From positions 3,534,001-3,598,000 of the forward strand of contig NZ_LT629777.1 of assembly GCF_900105475.1 (NCBI RefSeq): DNA of 64,000 nucleotides, read 5' to 3'. Shown here piece after piece: positions 8,799-18,130 of this stretch. Under the pieces are notes generated by a model, which saw nothing but the letters and a program-made list of their open reading frames with translations, was not told where the DNA came from and did no database searches. Made by a program: the position numbers and the translations under genes. Within the stretch, counting starts at the first letter, position 1; every line of letters starts with the position of its first letter. The DNA is from Pseudomonas asplenii. GTDB lineage: Bacteria; Pseudomonadota; Gammaproteobacteria; Pseudomonadales; Pseudomonadaceae.

Positions 8799-10883
8799 AT
8801 GGCAAACCCGGACGCCCTGAGCAAGCAGCGCCCCTCAACGCGCTTGCCGCAACCGACAGTTAAGTCTCACCTGGCCTACACGCTGTTGTGCGCATTGATC
8901 ATGATGGTGATGTTCACCCTGCTGCGGGTGGCGTTGCTGGTCTACAACCGCGAGATGATTCTTGACACACCGGCCTCTACCTTCCTCGAAGCGTTCGGCA
9001 ATGGTCTGCGTTTCGATATCCGCATCGTGGTCTACCTCTGCATTCCGCTGACGCTGGCTTTCCTCAGCGCGCGGGCGATGGCCGCACGTGGCCTGTTCCG
9101 TTTCTGGCTGACGCTGACCTCGAGTCTGGCGCTGTTCTTCGGCCTGATGGAGATGGACTTCTACCGCGAGTTTCACCAGCGCCTCAACGGCCTGGTGTTC
9201 CAGTACGTGAAGGAAGACCCGAAAACCGTCATGAGCATGCTCTGGTACGGTTTCCCGGTGGTCCGCTACCTGCTGGCCTGGGCCGTGGGGACCGTGGTCC
9301 TGAGCCTGTTGTTCCGCGGTGCCGACCGTATCACTCGTCCCCGTAGCGGTTTTGGTGCCAGCGTTGGCGCCCGTGCCGTTGCGCCGTGGTATGCGCGCAC
9401 CGCGCTGTTCGTGGTGCTGTTGCTGATCTGCGTCGTTGCCGCTCGCGGTACCCTGCGCCAAGGGCCACCGCTGCGCTGGGGTGATGCCTATACCACCAGC
9501 TCGAACTTCGCCAACCAGTTGGGTCTCAATGGCTCGTTGACGCTGATCTCGGCGGCCCAGAGTCGTCTGTCCGATGATCGCGGCAACATCTGGAAGGCCA
9601 CCCTCGATCAGCCTCTGGCTCAACAGACCGTTCGCGACATGCTGCTGACCAGCAATGACAAACTGGTCGACAGCGATATCGCCGCGATCCGCCGTGACAC
9701 CACGCCACCGGCGCAGAACACCCTGCCGATCAAGAACGTGGTGGTGATCCTGATGGAGAGCTTCGCCGGTCACTCGGTCGGTGCCCTCGGTCGTCCCGGC
9801 AACATCACCCCGTACTTCGACAAGCTGTCGAAGGAAGGCCTGTTGTTCGAGCGCTTCTTCTCCAACGGCACCCACACCCACCAGGGCATGTTCGCCACCA
9901 TGGCGTGCTTTCCGAACCTGCCTGGTTTCGAGTACCTGATGCAGACGCCGGAGGGCAGCCACAAACTGTCCGGCCTGCCGCAACTGCTCAGTGCCCGCAA
10001 GTATGACGACGTGTATGTCTACAACGGCGATTTTGCCTGGGACAACCAGTCGGGCTTCTTCGGCAGCCAGGGCATGACCACCTTCATTGGCCGCAACGAC
10101 TTCGTCAATCCGGTGTTCTCCGATCCGACCTGGGGTGTGTCCGACCAGGACATGTTCAACCGCAGCCTCGAAGAGCTGAAGGCCCGTGAAGCGAGCGGCA
10201 AGCCGTTCTATGCCTTGCTGCAGACGCTGTCCAACCACACACCGTATGCGTTGCCGACGCCGTTGCCGGTCGAACCTGTCACCGATCGCGGTACGCTCAG
10301 CGAGCACCTCACCGCCATGCGTTATGCCGACTGGGCACTGGGCCAGTTCTTCGAGAAGGCCCGCCAGGAGCCTTACTTCAAGGACACCCTGTTCGTGGTG
10401 GTGGGCGATCATGGCTTCGGCAATGACGAGCAGATCACTGAAATGGATCTGGGTCGTTTCAACGTCCCGCTGCTGCTGATCGGCCCTGGCATTCAGGAGA
10501 AGTTCGGTGCGCGCCGCGATACCGTTGGCACCCAGATCGATATCGTGCCGACCATCATGGGCCGTCTGGGAGGCGAATTCCGCCAGCAGTGCTGGGGACG
10601 TGACCTGCTCAATCTGCCGGAAGGCGACCAGGGCATCGGCATGATCAAACCGTCGGGTAACGAACCGACCGTGGCGATCATCAACGGTGATCACATGCTG
10701 GTTCAACCCAAGGACATGCCGGCCAAGCTCTGGCGCTACCACTTGGGCGCCAACCCGGGCGGCGAGGTGATTACCGAATCGCCGGACGAGGCTGCGTTGA
10801 AGCAGAAGCTGGGTTCGTTCATCCAGACCGCGACCAAGAGCCTGCTCGATAACACGGCGGGTGTCGCACCGGTTCAGAAATAA
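8799..10883 (+). CDS. LTA synthase family sulfatase / phosphoglycerol transferase-like protein
   Basis: A 694-residue inner-membrane protein with about five N-terminal membrane helices (residues ~25-225) and a large periplasmic alkaline-phosphatase-fold domain. Metal and catalytic motifs are visible: VVILMESFAGHS near residue 315, the catalytic Thr region SNGTHTHQGMFATM near residue 355, and VVVGDHGFG near residue 535. Relatives transfer phosphoglycerol or phosphoethanolamine to polymers or glycans (LtaS, OpgB). Gram-negative bacteria lack lipoteichoic acid, so a periplasmic glucan or lipid acceptor is more likely here. It stands as a single transcription unit with a clear terminator. Confidence 0.88.
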   Translation: MANPDALSKQRPSTRLPQPTVKSHLAYTLLCALIMMVMFTLLRVALLVYNREMILDTPASTFLEAFGNGLRFDIRIVVYLCIPLTLAFLSARAMAARGLFRFWLTLTSSLALFFGLMEMDFYREFHQRLNGLVFQYVKEDPKTVMSMLWYGFPVVRYLLAWAVGTVVLSLLFRGADRITRPRSGFGASVGARAVAPWYARTALFVVLLLICVVAARGTLRQGPPLRWGDAYTTSSNFANQLGLNGSLTLISAAQSRLSDDRGNIWKATLDQPLAQQTVRDMLLTSNDKLVDSDIAAIRRDTTPPAQNTLPIKNVVVILMESFAGHSVGALGRPGNITPYFDKLSKEGLLFERFFSNGTHTHQGMFATMACFPNLPGFEYLMQTPEGSHKLSGLPQLLSARKYDDVYVYNGDFAWDNQSGFFGSQGMTTFIGRNDFVNPVFSDPTWGVSDQDMFNRSLEELKAREASGKPFYALLQTLSNHTPYALPTPLPVEPVTDRGTLSEHLTAMRYADWALGQFFEKARQEPYFKDTLFVVVGDHGFGNDEQITEMDLGRFNVPLLLIGPGIQEKFGARRDTVGTQIDIVPTIMGRLGGEFRQQCWGRDLLNLPEGDQGIGMIKPSGNEPTVAIINGDHMLVQPKDMPAKLWRYHLGANPGGEVITESPDEAALKQKLGSFIQTATKSLLDNTAGVAPVQK

Positions 10884-10901
10884 CCGTTACGTCATAGCCT
10901 G

Positions 10902-10933
10902 AAAAAACGCCCCGATCTGTCGGGGCGTTTTTC
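10902..10933 (+). terminator. Rho-independent terminator
   Basis: AAAAACGCCCCGA (10903-10915) pairs perfectly with TCGGGGCGTTTTT (10920-10932) around a 4-base loop and carries its own A- and T-runs. It lies 19 bp after the sulfatase gene and could serve both strands. Confidence 0.9.
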
Positions 10934-10996
10934 ATTATCCGGCCGCACTTTACCAGGCCGTGTCTTTCGATGCAGGCCGACGCAAGCGGCCTGCGG

Positions 10997-11149
10997 TCAT
11001 ATCTTCCCGAGCAACAGCAGAATCAGCAGCACCACCAGGATCGTGCCGAGAATACCCGAAGGGCCATAACCCCAACTTCTGGAGTGTGGAAAGACTGGCA
11101 GGCCGCCAATCAACAACAGGATCAGGATGACAATCAGAATAGTGGTCAT
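10997..11149 (-). CDS. DUF3309 family small membrane protein
   Basis: A 50-residue protein of the DUF3309 family. It has a hydrophobic start (MTTILIVILILLLIGGLP), the central segment HSRSWGYGPSGILG, and a second hydrophobic helix ending LLLLGKI. AAGGA lies seven bases before the ATG at 11149. It was found by direct translation of the minus strand. Family members are very small inner-membrane peptides of unknown function, often near stress genes. Confidence 0.85.
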   Translation of the reverse strand: MTTILIVILILLLIGGLPVFPHSRSWGYGPSGILGTILVVLLILLLLGKI

Positions 11150-11467
11150 GGTGTTTTCCTTATGAGTTATTCCATCGGTAAAGCGTTCGTTTCGTGGGTT
11201 TGATAACGAGCCGCTTTAAATGTCCGACTGGAGCGTCATCGGGAAAATTCAGTTTTTTATCCAGGTATTTTTCCGGGTGTTTATTTCCTTTACCCAATGG
11301 CTGCTGATTCGCTTCTCCAGTGTTATCGGCGGAACTCGCCGGGGTTGCGACAGTCGTTCTCGGGCGCAACTTTGCCTCAACTATTCAGCAATCTGATGGT
11401 GCATGGGCGGGTGATCTTCCTTCGCTACACTGCGGCTCATTCCTCCGAACGCACAAGGCATTCTCCT
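11150..11467. other. Divergent intergenic region
   Basis: This 318-bp AT-rich stretch separates the DUF3309 gene (minus) from the SDR gene (plus). It should contain promoters for both. I see no convincing gene, repeat or terminator in it. Confidence 0.4.
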
Positions 11468-12283
11468 ATGCAAAATCGCATCATGATCACTGGCGCCGGC
11501 TCTGGCCTGGGCCGCGAAATCGCACTGCGTTGGGCGCGTGAGGGCTGGCGACTGGCCTTGTCCGACGTCAGCGAAGCCGGGTTGCAGGAAACTCTCGGGC
11601 TGGTCCGCGAGGCGGGCGGCGATGGTTTCACCCAGCGCTGCGATGTGCGTGACTACAGCCAGTTGACGGCCCTGGCCCAGGCCTGTGAGGACAAGTTCGG
11701 CGGTATCGATGTGATCGTCAACAATGCTGGCGTGGCCTCCGGTGGCTTCTTCAGTGAATTGTCCCTGGAAGATTGGGAGTGGCAGATCGCGATCAACCTG
11801 ATGGGCGTGGTCAAGGGGTGCAAGGCTTTCCTGCCGCTGCTGGAGCAGAGCAAGGGCAAGATCATCAATATCGCCTCCATGGCCGCCCTGATGCAGGGCC
11901 CGGCCATGAGCAACTACAACGTTGCCAAGGCGGGCGTGGTGGCCTTGTCCGAAAGCCTGCTGGCCGAGCTGGCGCAAGAGGAAATCGCTGTGCATGTGGT
12001 TTGCCCATCGTTTTTCCAGACCAACCTGCTGGACTCCTTCCGGGGGCCGACACCGGCCATGAAGGCTCAGGTCGGCAAGTTGCTGGAAAGTTCGCCGATC
12101 ACAGCCAGCGATATCGCCGACTACATCTTCGAGCGTGTCGTACAAGGCGAATTCATGATTCTGCCCCATGAGCAGGGCCGTATGGCCTGGGCGCTGAAAC
12201 AGAAAAATCCGCAGTTGCTCTATGACGAAATGACCGTGATGGCCAACAAGATGCGGGCCAAGGCCAGGCAGTCGGCCCAGTAG
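11468..12283 (+). CDS. SDR family oxidoreductase
   Basis: A 271-residue short-chain dehydrogenase/reductase. It has the nucleotide-binding TGAGSGLGRE at residues ~8-17, NNAGVASGG near residue 88, the catalytic Ser in INIASMAAL near residue 137, and YNVAKAG with Tyr and Lys near residues 153-157. There is no signal peptide; it is cytoplasmic. The substrate is unknown. The ATG at 11468 is the standard start; longer in-frame extension to 11297 would cross the promoter region. Confidence 0.92.
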   Translation: MQNRIMITGAGSGLGREIALRWAREGWRLALSDVSEAGLQETLGLVREAGGDGFTQRCDVRDYSQLTALAQACEDKFGGIDVIVNNAGVASGGFFSELSLEDWEWQIAINLMGVVKGCKAFLPLLEQSKGKIINIASMAALMQGPAMSNYNVAKAGVVALSESLLAELAQEEIAVHVVCPSFFQTNLLDSFRGPTPAMKAQVGKLLESSPITASDIADYIFERVVQGEFMILPHEQGRMAWALKQKNPQLLYDEMTVMANKMRAKARQSAQ

Positions 12284-12468
12284 TGGGCGGCACGTCCCGG
12301 TCAGCTCTGGCGGTAGCGAAAGATCTGACTGGGTAAAGGTATGAAATCTGATTCTGTAGGGCGAATCGGCTGTGTCGGTAAGGGCAGGCTGATTTGCCGC
12401 TACTGCATTGAAGGTACCGACCTGGCCGGGCAGTCTTGGGCACTCATAAACCCTTGAGGATGAGTGCC

Positions 12469-12660
12469 ATGCTTGTATTGAGCCGTGTCGTGGGCGAGAG
12501 GATTTCCATCGGCGACAACATCACCGTGCGGATTCTCGCCGTCAATGGCAACCACGTGCGTTTTGGCGTGGAAGCGCCGAAGAACGTCAATGTCCATCGT
12601 GCCGAAATCTACCGGCGGATCCTGACCCAGGTCGAGCCTGTCCGCGAACCGGTGGCCTGA
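12469..12660 (+). CDS. CsrA/Rsm family translational regulator (divergent paralogue)
   Basis: A 63-residue CsrA-fold RNA-binding protein. Leu4, Arg6 and Arg44 in [10 protein letters not shown], which contact GGA motifs in mRNA leaders, are conserved. It differs from canonical RsmA/RsmE: it begins [15 protein letters not shown] rather than MLILTRRVGE, and has [10 protein letters not shown] in place of the usual RIGVNAPKEV. It is probably an additional paralogue such as an RsmI type. GAGGA lies eight bases before the ATG at 12469; the earlier ATG at 12460 abuts the same site and is less likely. It ends three bases from the convergent yheU gene. Confidence 0.88.
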   Translation: MLVLSRVVGERISIGDNITVRILAVNGNHVRFGVEAPKNVNVHRAEIYRRILTQVEPVREPVA

Positions 12661-12663
12661 CCT

Positions 12664-12891
12664 TCAATCGAAGAACTCCTTGGGCACCGCATGCTTGGGC
12701 AACAGTTGGCACTGCTGGCTTTCCAGGTCGAAGAAAATCACCGCCTGGCCTTTGCTCAGCGCCTGCCGGACCCTGAGTACGCGGGTTTCCTGGGGGGTAT
12801 CGTCGCCATTGTCGGTACCGTCGCGGCTGACGAAATCCTCGATCAGCCGGGTCAGGGTATCGGGTTCGAGTTGGTCGTAGGGAATCAGCAT
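12664..12891 (-). CDS. YheU family protein (UPF0270)
   Basis: A 75-residue acidic protein of the YheU/UPF0270 family. It shows the family pattern MLIPYDQLEPDTLTRLIEDF at the start and a central RQALSKGQAVIFFD strand. The function is unknown. It lies downstream of the NAGGN genes on the same strand, 114 bp after the peptidase stop, and may be on the same transcript. Confidence 0.85.
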   Translation of the reverse strand: MLIPYDQLEPDTLTRLIEDFVSRDGTDNGDDTPQETRVLRVRQALSKGQAVIFFDLESQQCQLLPKHAVPKEFFD

Positions 12892-13005
12892 GAAAGGCTC
12901 TCTTCGGGAATCGGCGTGATGCTACTGCGCCTGGCCGGTCCCGGCTACCGCTAATCGGCCAATAGTCGGGTAACCGGCCATGGGCCGGCGCTTGCGCGAC
13001 GGGCT

Positions 13006-14199
13006 TCAGTCGAGCGGGCTGCGTTGACCAATCAGGCTGTCGACCGCAGGCACCCGGGTATCGCTTTCCATCTGGGTACCATGCTCCAGTTGCCGGCTGA
13101 AGCGCTCAAGAGAGCCGGTGGCCGGTTGCGCATCGCTGGCGAACACCGGTGGGCTGAGCAGGTAGGCGCTGAGCAGGCGGCTCAACGCCGCGAGGCTGTC
13201 GATATGGGTACGTTCATAACCATGGGTGGCATCGCAGCCGAACGCCAGCAGCGCCATGCGACTGTCGTGTCCGGCGGTGACCGCCGAATGGGCATCGCTG
13301 AAGTAGTAGCGGAACAGGTCGCGGCGTACCGGCAGTTCATTGGCGGCCGCCAGGTTCAGCAGATGGCGTGACAGGTGATAGTCGTAGGGGCCGCCGGAGT
13401 CCTGCATCGCCACGCTGACCGCATGTTCGTTCGAATGCTGGCCGGGCGCGACCGGCGCGATATCGATGCCGACGAACTCGCTGACATCCCAGGGCAGGGC
13501 CGCCGCCGCACCGCTGCCGATTTCCTCGGTAATGGTGAACAGCGGGTGACAGTCGATCAGCGGTTGCACACCGCTTTCGACGATGGCCTTGAGTGCCGCG
13601 AGCAGGGCTGCGACGCCGGCTTTGTCGTCCAGATGACGGGCGCTGATATGGCCGCTCTCGGTGAATTCCGGTAACGGGTCGAAGGCGACGAAGTCACCGA
13701 TGCCGATGCCCAGCGAGTCGCAGTCGGCACGGGTCGCGCAATAGGCGTCCAGGCGCAGTTCGATGTGGTCCCAGCTGACCGGCAGTTCGTCCACGGCAGT
13801 ATTGAAGGCGTGCCCGGACGCCATCAGTGGCAACACGCTGCCACGAATCACCCCGGTATCGGTGAACAGGCTGACCCGGCTGCCTTCGGCAAAACGGCTG
13901 GACCAGCAGCCGACCGGCGCCAGGCTCAAGCGGCCATTGTCCTTGATCGCCCGCACGGCGGCGCCGATGGTATCCAGGTGCGCCGACACGGCGCGGTCGG
14001 GGCTGCTTTGGCGGCCCTTGAGCGTGGCGCGGATGGTCCCGCGGCGGGTCAGTTCGAAGGGAATGCCAAGCTCTTCGAGGCGTTCGGCGACATAACGCAC
14101 GATGGTGTCGGTGAATCCGGTCGGGCTGGGAATGGCGAGCATTTCCAGCAGTACCCGTTGCAGGTAGTCGAGGTCGGGAGTGGGGATTGGGGTGGTCAT
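13006..14199 (-). CDS. NAGGN-system M42-type peptidase
   Basis: A 397-residue protein of the osmoprotectant-NAGGN-system branch of the M42 aminopeptidases (PA3461-like). Metal-site motifs are visible: VSAHLDTIGAAV near residue 72, HLDDKAGVAALL near residue 192, and the acidic pair in ITEEIGSG near residue 225. The presumed role is turnover or processing of the dipeptide osmolyte, but this is inferred from its constant association with asnO and ngg. AGGAG precedes the ATG. A REPIN repeat sits between it and ngg. Confidence 0.88.
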   Translation of the reverse strand: MTTPIPTPDLDYLQRVLLEMLAIPSPTGFTDTIVRYVAERLEELGIPFELTRRGTIRATLKGRQSSPDRAVSAHLDTIGAAVRAIKDNGRLSLAPVGCWSSRFAEGSRVSLFTDTGVIRGSVLPLMASGHAFNTAVDELPVSWDHIELRLDAYCATRADCDSLGIGIGDFVAFDPLPEFTESGHISARHLDDKAGVAALLAALKAIVESGVQPLIDCHPLFTITEEIGSGAAAALPWDVSEFVGIDIAPVAPGQHSNEHAVSVAMQDSGGPYDYHLSRHLLNLAAANELPVRRDLFRYYFSDAHSAVTAGHDSRMALLAFGCDATHGYERTHIDSLAALSRLLSAYLLSPPVFASDAQPATGSLERFSRQLEHGTQMESDTRVPAVDSLIGQRSPLD

Positions 14200-14214
14200 G
14201 GCTACTCCTGTTCC

Positions 14215-14304
14215 TGTGGGCGTCGGCGTGCTGGCGATAGCGCTGGGTCAACCTGCGCAGAGGCCAACTCTCGGGTTGCAATCGCCAGCAAGACGGCTCC
14301 CACA
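14215..14304. repeat. REPIN-like inverted repeat (degenerate)
   Basis: Two REP-type arms face each other. The left, starting TGTGGGCGTCGGCGTGCTGG at 14215, matches imperfectly the reverse complement of the right, which ends ACGGCTCCCACA at 14304. The core GCTGGCGAT / ATCGCCAGC is preserved. It is a worn copy of the family seen intact at 27984-28079. Confidence 0.75.
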
Positions 14305-14335
14305 ATTATTCGAGTTGAGTCAGCGGCCGAGGCGC

Positions 14336-16081
14336 TTATTGCAGGGGCCGGCTATGGGGAAACAGCAGGTCGATGAAACGCTCCGCCGTCGGTTGGGGTT
14401 CGTGGTTGGCCAACCCGCAGCGCTCGTTGGCTTCGATGAACACATACTCCGGCTGGTCGGCCGCCGGGACCATCAGGTCCAGGCCGACCACCGGGATATC
14501 CAGCGCCCGGGCTGCCTGGATGGCCGCTTCGGCCAGTGTCGCATGGAGGATCCCGGTGACGTCCTCAAGTCTGCCTCCGGTGTGCAGATTGGCGGTCCGT
14601 CGCACCGCCAGTTGCTCGCCTTGGGCCAGAATGGTGTTGTAGTCATAACCGGCGGCGTGCAGCGTGCGCTGGGTTTCCCCATCGAGCGGAATCCGGCTCT
14701 CACCGTCGGTGGCGGCCTGGCGTCGGCGGCTCTGGGCTTCGATCAGGGCGCCGATGCTGTGCTGGCCGTCGCCGATCACCTGGGCCGGGTGGCGCAGCGC
14801 GGCAGCCACCACCTGGAAGCCGATCACCACGATGCGCAGATCCAGCCCTTCGTGGAAACTCTCCAGCAGCACCCGCTTGTCGAAGGCGCGGGCGGCATCG
14901 ATGGCTTGCTCGACGTCCTCGGGGGTGCGCAGGTCCACCGCCACGCCTTGTCCCTGCTCGCCATCCAGCGGTTTGACGACAATCCGCTGGTGCGTGCGCA
15001 GAAATGCCCGGTTGTCCTCGGCGGTCGCGGCGAGTTGTTGATGCGGCACGTTCAGGCCCGCGTCCCGGAGCACGCGGTGGGTCAGGCTCTTGTCCTGGCA
15101 CAGGCTCATGCTGATGGCGCTGGTCAGGTCGGTCAGCGATTCGCGGCAACGTACCCGGCGCCCGCCATGGGTCAAGGTGAACATCCCGGCGGCGGCATCG
15201 TCGACCTGCACGTCGATGCCGCGTCGGTGGGCTTCTTCCACCAGGATCCGCGCATAGGGATTGAACTCGGCTTGCGGTCCCGGTCCGAGGAACAGCGGTT
15301 GGTTGATACCGTTCTTGCGCTTGATGGCAAAGGTGCTGAGGGTGCGAAACCCCAGCTTGGCGTACAGGTTCTTGGCCTGCCGGTTGTCATGCAGCACCGA
15401 CAGATCGAGATGGTTCAGGCCTCGGCTCATGAAGTGCTCGATCAGGTGGCGCACCAGTACCTCGCCGACCCCCGGCCGGCTGCACTGTGGATCGACCGCC
15501 AGGCACCAGAGGCTGCAACCGTTTTCCGGGTCATGAAACGCCTTGTGGTGATTGAGCCCCATGACGCTGCCGATCAGCGCGCCGCTGTCTTCGTCTTCCG
15601 CCAGCCAATAGACCGGCCCGCCCTGATGACGTGGGGTCAGCCGCTCGGGGTCGATCGGCAGCATGCCGCGGGCGACATACAACTGGTTGATCGCCAGCCA
15701 GTCCTCGCGGCTCTGCGCCCGGCGAATCCGGAACCCGCGAAACACTCGGGTGGCCGGGCGGTAATCGCTGAACCACAGCCGCAGGGTATCTGACGGGTCG
15801 AGAAACAACTGCTGCGGGGCCTGGGCAAGCACCTGTTGGGGCGCGGCGACATACAGGGCGATGTCGCGCTCGCCGTCCCGTTCGTTGAGCAACTCATCCG
15901 CCAGAGCGGCAGGGTCGGCGAAGGTATGGCCGACCAGCAACCGGCCCCAGCCGCAATGCACGGCCACCGGCTGCGGGGCGGGGTCATTGCCGTCTTCGGC
16001 CAGGCGTGCCTGCAGGCGCTCGTAGGACGGCGGTTGGCCGCGCAGCAGGCGTTGGCTGTAGGTCGTGGCGTGAGCTTTCAT
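14336..16081 (-). CDS. ngg: N-acetylglutaminylglutamine synthetase
   Basis: A 581-residue two-domain enzyme. Residues ~100-260 form a GNAT acetyltransferase domain, including the CoA-binding-type segment VDPQCSRPGVGEVLVRHL. Residues ~300-575 form an ATP-grasp ligase domain, with IVVKPLDGEQGQGVAVDL and a C-terminal VFIEANERCGL metal-binding loop. It makes N-acetylglutaminylglutamine, which AsnO amidates to give the compatible solute NAGGN used under osmotic stress. Only four bases separate it from asnO, so the two are co-transcribed. Confidence 0.93.
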   Translation of the reverse strand: MKAHATTYSQRLLRGQPPSYERLQARLAEDGNDPAPQPVAVHCGWGRLLVGHTFADPAALADELLNERDGERDIALYVAAPQQVLAQAPQQLFLDPSDTLRLWFSDYRPATRVFRGFRIRRAQSREDWLAINQLYVARGMLPIDPERLTPRHQGGPVYWLAEDEDSGALIGSVMGLNHHKAFHDPENGCSLWCLAVDPQCSRPGVGEVLVRHLIEHFMSRGLNHLDLSVLHDNRQAKNLYAKLGFRTLSTFAIKRKNGINQPLFLGPGPQAEFNPYARILVEEAHRRGIDVQVDDAAAGMFTLTHGGRRVRCRESLTDLTSAISMSLCQDKSLTHRVLRDAGLNVPHQQLAATAEDNRAFLRTHQRIVVKPLDGEQGQGVAVDLRTPEDVEQAIDAARAFDKRVLLESFHEGLDLRIVVIGFQVVAAALRHPAQVIGDGQHSIGALIEAQSRRRQAATDGESRIPLDGETQRTLHAAGYDYNTILAQGEQLAVRRTANLHTGGRLEDVTGILHATLAEAAIQAARALDIPVVGLDLMVPAADQPEYVFIEANERCGLANHEPQPTAERFIDLLFPHSRPLQ

Positions 16082-16085
16082 CGGG

Positions 16086-17858
16086 TCAGATTCCTTGTTC
16101 GCTGAGCCACAGGTTCAGGGCTGCCAATTGCCACAGCTTGGAGCCGCGCAGCGGGGTGAGTTGTCCTTGTGGATCGGTCAGCAGGCGGTCGAGCATCGCC
16201 GGGTTGAAGAGACCACGGTCCTGGCTCGGATCGAGCAGCAGGTCGCGTACCCATTCCAGCGTGTCGCCCTGTAGGTGCTTGAGGCCGGGCACCGGGAAGT
16301 AACCCTTCTTGCGGTCGATGACCTCGCTGGGGATCACCAGCCGGGCGGCTTCCTTGAGTACCTGCTTGCCGCCGTCCGGCAGCTTGAACCGCGCGGGTAT
16401 GCGTGCCGAGAGTTCCGCCAGCCGGTAGTCGAGAAAGGGTGTGCGGGCTTCCAGGCCCCAGGCCATGGTCATGTTGTCGACGCGTTTGACCGGGTCGTCC
16501 ACCAGCATCACCGTGCTGTCCAGGCGCAGCGCCTTGTCCACTGCGGCAGAGGCGCCGGGGCGATTGAAGTGTTCGCGCACGAACTCACCGGCGGCATCTT
16601 CCGCGACCCGCCATTGCGGCTGCACGGTGGCGGCGTAGTCGTCGTAGCTGCGGTCGAAGAACGCCTCGCGGTACGCGGCCCAGGGATCGGCGGCACCGTC
16701 GACCTGTGGGTACCAGTGGTAGCCGGCGAACAGCTCGTCGGCACCCTGGCCGCTCTGCACCACCTTGCAGTGCTTGGCCACTTCGCGCGACAGCAGGTAG
16801 AAAGCAATACAGTCGTGGCTGACCATCGGCTCGCTCATGGCGCGGAACGCCGCTGGCAACTGCTCGATGATTTCCCGTTCGTCGATGCGCAACTGGTGAT
16901 GCTGCGTGCCGTAGTGGCGGGCGATCAGATCCGAGTACTGGAACTCATCGCCGCGTTCGCCTCCGGCATCCTGGAAACCGATGGAGAAGGTCGACAGCTG
17001 TTCCACGCCGACCTCGCGCAGCAGCCCGACCAGCAGGCTCGAGTCGACGCCGCCGGACAGCAGCACGCCGACATCCACCGCTGCCCGTTGGCGAATCGCC
17101 ACGGCCTCGCGGGTGCTGGCGAGTACCCGGTCGCGCCAGTCCTCCAGGCTCAGGTCGAGTTCGTCGGCCTGCGGACCGTAGTTCAGTGTCCACCAGGTCT
17201 GCTGTTCGCGCTGGCCATTGGTGTCGATGCGCAGCCAGGTTGCCGGTGGCAGTTTCTCGATGCCGGCCAGCAAGGTACGTGGCGCCGGCACCACGGCATG
17301 GAAGTTCAGGTAGTGATTGAGCGCGACCGGATCCAGCAGCGTGCTGATATCGCCGCCTTGCAGCAACGCCGGCAGGCTCGAAGCGAAGCGCAGGCGCTGG
17401 TCGGTACGCGACAGGTACAGAGGCTTGACCCCGAGGCGGTCGCGGGCGATGAACAGCCGTTGCGCATCGCGCTCCCAGATCGCCAGCGCGAACATGCCGT
17501 TGAGCTTGGGCAGCAGGGCCTCGCCCCAGGCGTGATAGCCCTTGAGCAGCACTTCGGTGTCGCCACCGGAATAGAAGGTATAGCCCAGTTGTTCCAGTTC
17601 CTGGCGCAGTTCCGGGAAGTTGTAGACCGCCCCGTTGAAGGCCAGGGACAGACCCAGATCGGGGTCGATCATCGGCTGCGCCGAGGCATCCGACAGGTCC
17701 ATGATTTTCAGGCGACGATGGCCCAGGGCAAGCGGCCCCTGGCTATAGAAACCCCAGGCATCGGGGCCACGCGGCGCCATGTGATGGGTGATCCGCTCAA
17801 GGGCGGCCATGTCCGCAGGGTGTTGATCGAAACGTAGTTCTCCAGCAATTCCGCACAT
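16086..17858 (-). CDS. asnO: N-acetylglutaminylglutamine amidotransferase
   Basis: A 590-residue class II glutamine amidotransferase of the asparagine-synthetase type. The nucleophile Cys2 follows Met1 (MCGIAGELRF), so the ammonia-releasing site is formed after Met removal. The synthetase domain has the ATP-pyrophosphatase loop LLSGGVDSSLL near residue 265. The order asnO-ngg-peptidase is diagnostic for the NAGGN osmoprotectant pathway and separates it from AsnB. AAGGA lies just before the ATG at 17858. The promoter should lie in the AT-rich 17859-18110 interval. Confidence 0.93.
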   Translation of the reverse strand: MCGIAGELRFDQHPADMAALERITHHMAPRGPDAWGFYSQGPLALGHRRLKIMDLSDASAQPMIDPDLGLSLAFNGAVYNFPELRQELEQLGYTFYSGGDTEVLLKGYHAWGEALLPKLNGMFALAIWERDAQRLFIARDRLGVKPLYLSRTDQRLRFASSLPALLQGGDISTLLDPVALNHYLNFHAVVPAPRTLLAGIEKLPPATWLRIDTNGQREQQTWWTLNYGPQADELDLSLEDWRDRVLASTREAVAIRQRAAVDVGVLLSGGVDSSLLVGLLREVGVEQLSTFSIGFQDAGGERGDEFQYSDLIARHYGTQHHQLRIDEREIIEQLPAAFRAMSEPMVSHDCIAFYLLSREVAKHCKVVQSGQGADELFAGYHWYPQVDGAADPWAAYREAFFDRSYDDYAATVQPQWRVAEDAAGEFVREHFNRPGASAAVDKALRLDSTVMLVDDPVKRVDNMTMAWGLEARTPFLDYRLAELSARIPARFKLPDGGKQVLKEAARLVIPSEVIDRKKGYFPVPGLKHLQGDTLEWVRDLLLDPSQDRGLFNPAMLDRLLTDPQGQLTPLRGSKLWQLAALNLWLSEQGI

Positions 17859-18130
17859 AAGTCCTTACCGGTTATCCGTTGGGGAGGGTGACCCTGAAAC
17901 TGACTCGCTGAGGACGGGGGAGTTTTATATCAATACGTTATAAGGGTTTCGCCGAGCATGGCCGCAGGCGTGGGATCGATGTGGTGGGGGTTGCTGAAAA
18001 AGGGTGCCAGCGGGTTATTCGAAGGACCTGGATTTTTGATTCAACTAACTGATAGGTAACAGATTTTTGAGATTTTCCCGGACGCGTGGGTTGATACCCT
18101 CAAGGCACATGGATGATGAGGATCTTGGAA

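Noticed and set aside
8835-10742. 635-codon open frame on the minus strand over the LTA-synthase-like gene
   Set aside because: It is the antisense shadow of a clear gene. The translation is rich in Arg/His/Gln with no motif, typical of GC-rich antisense frames.
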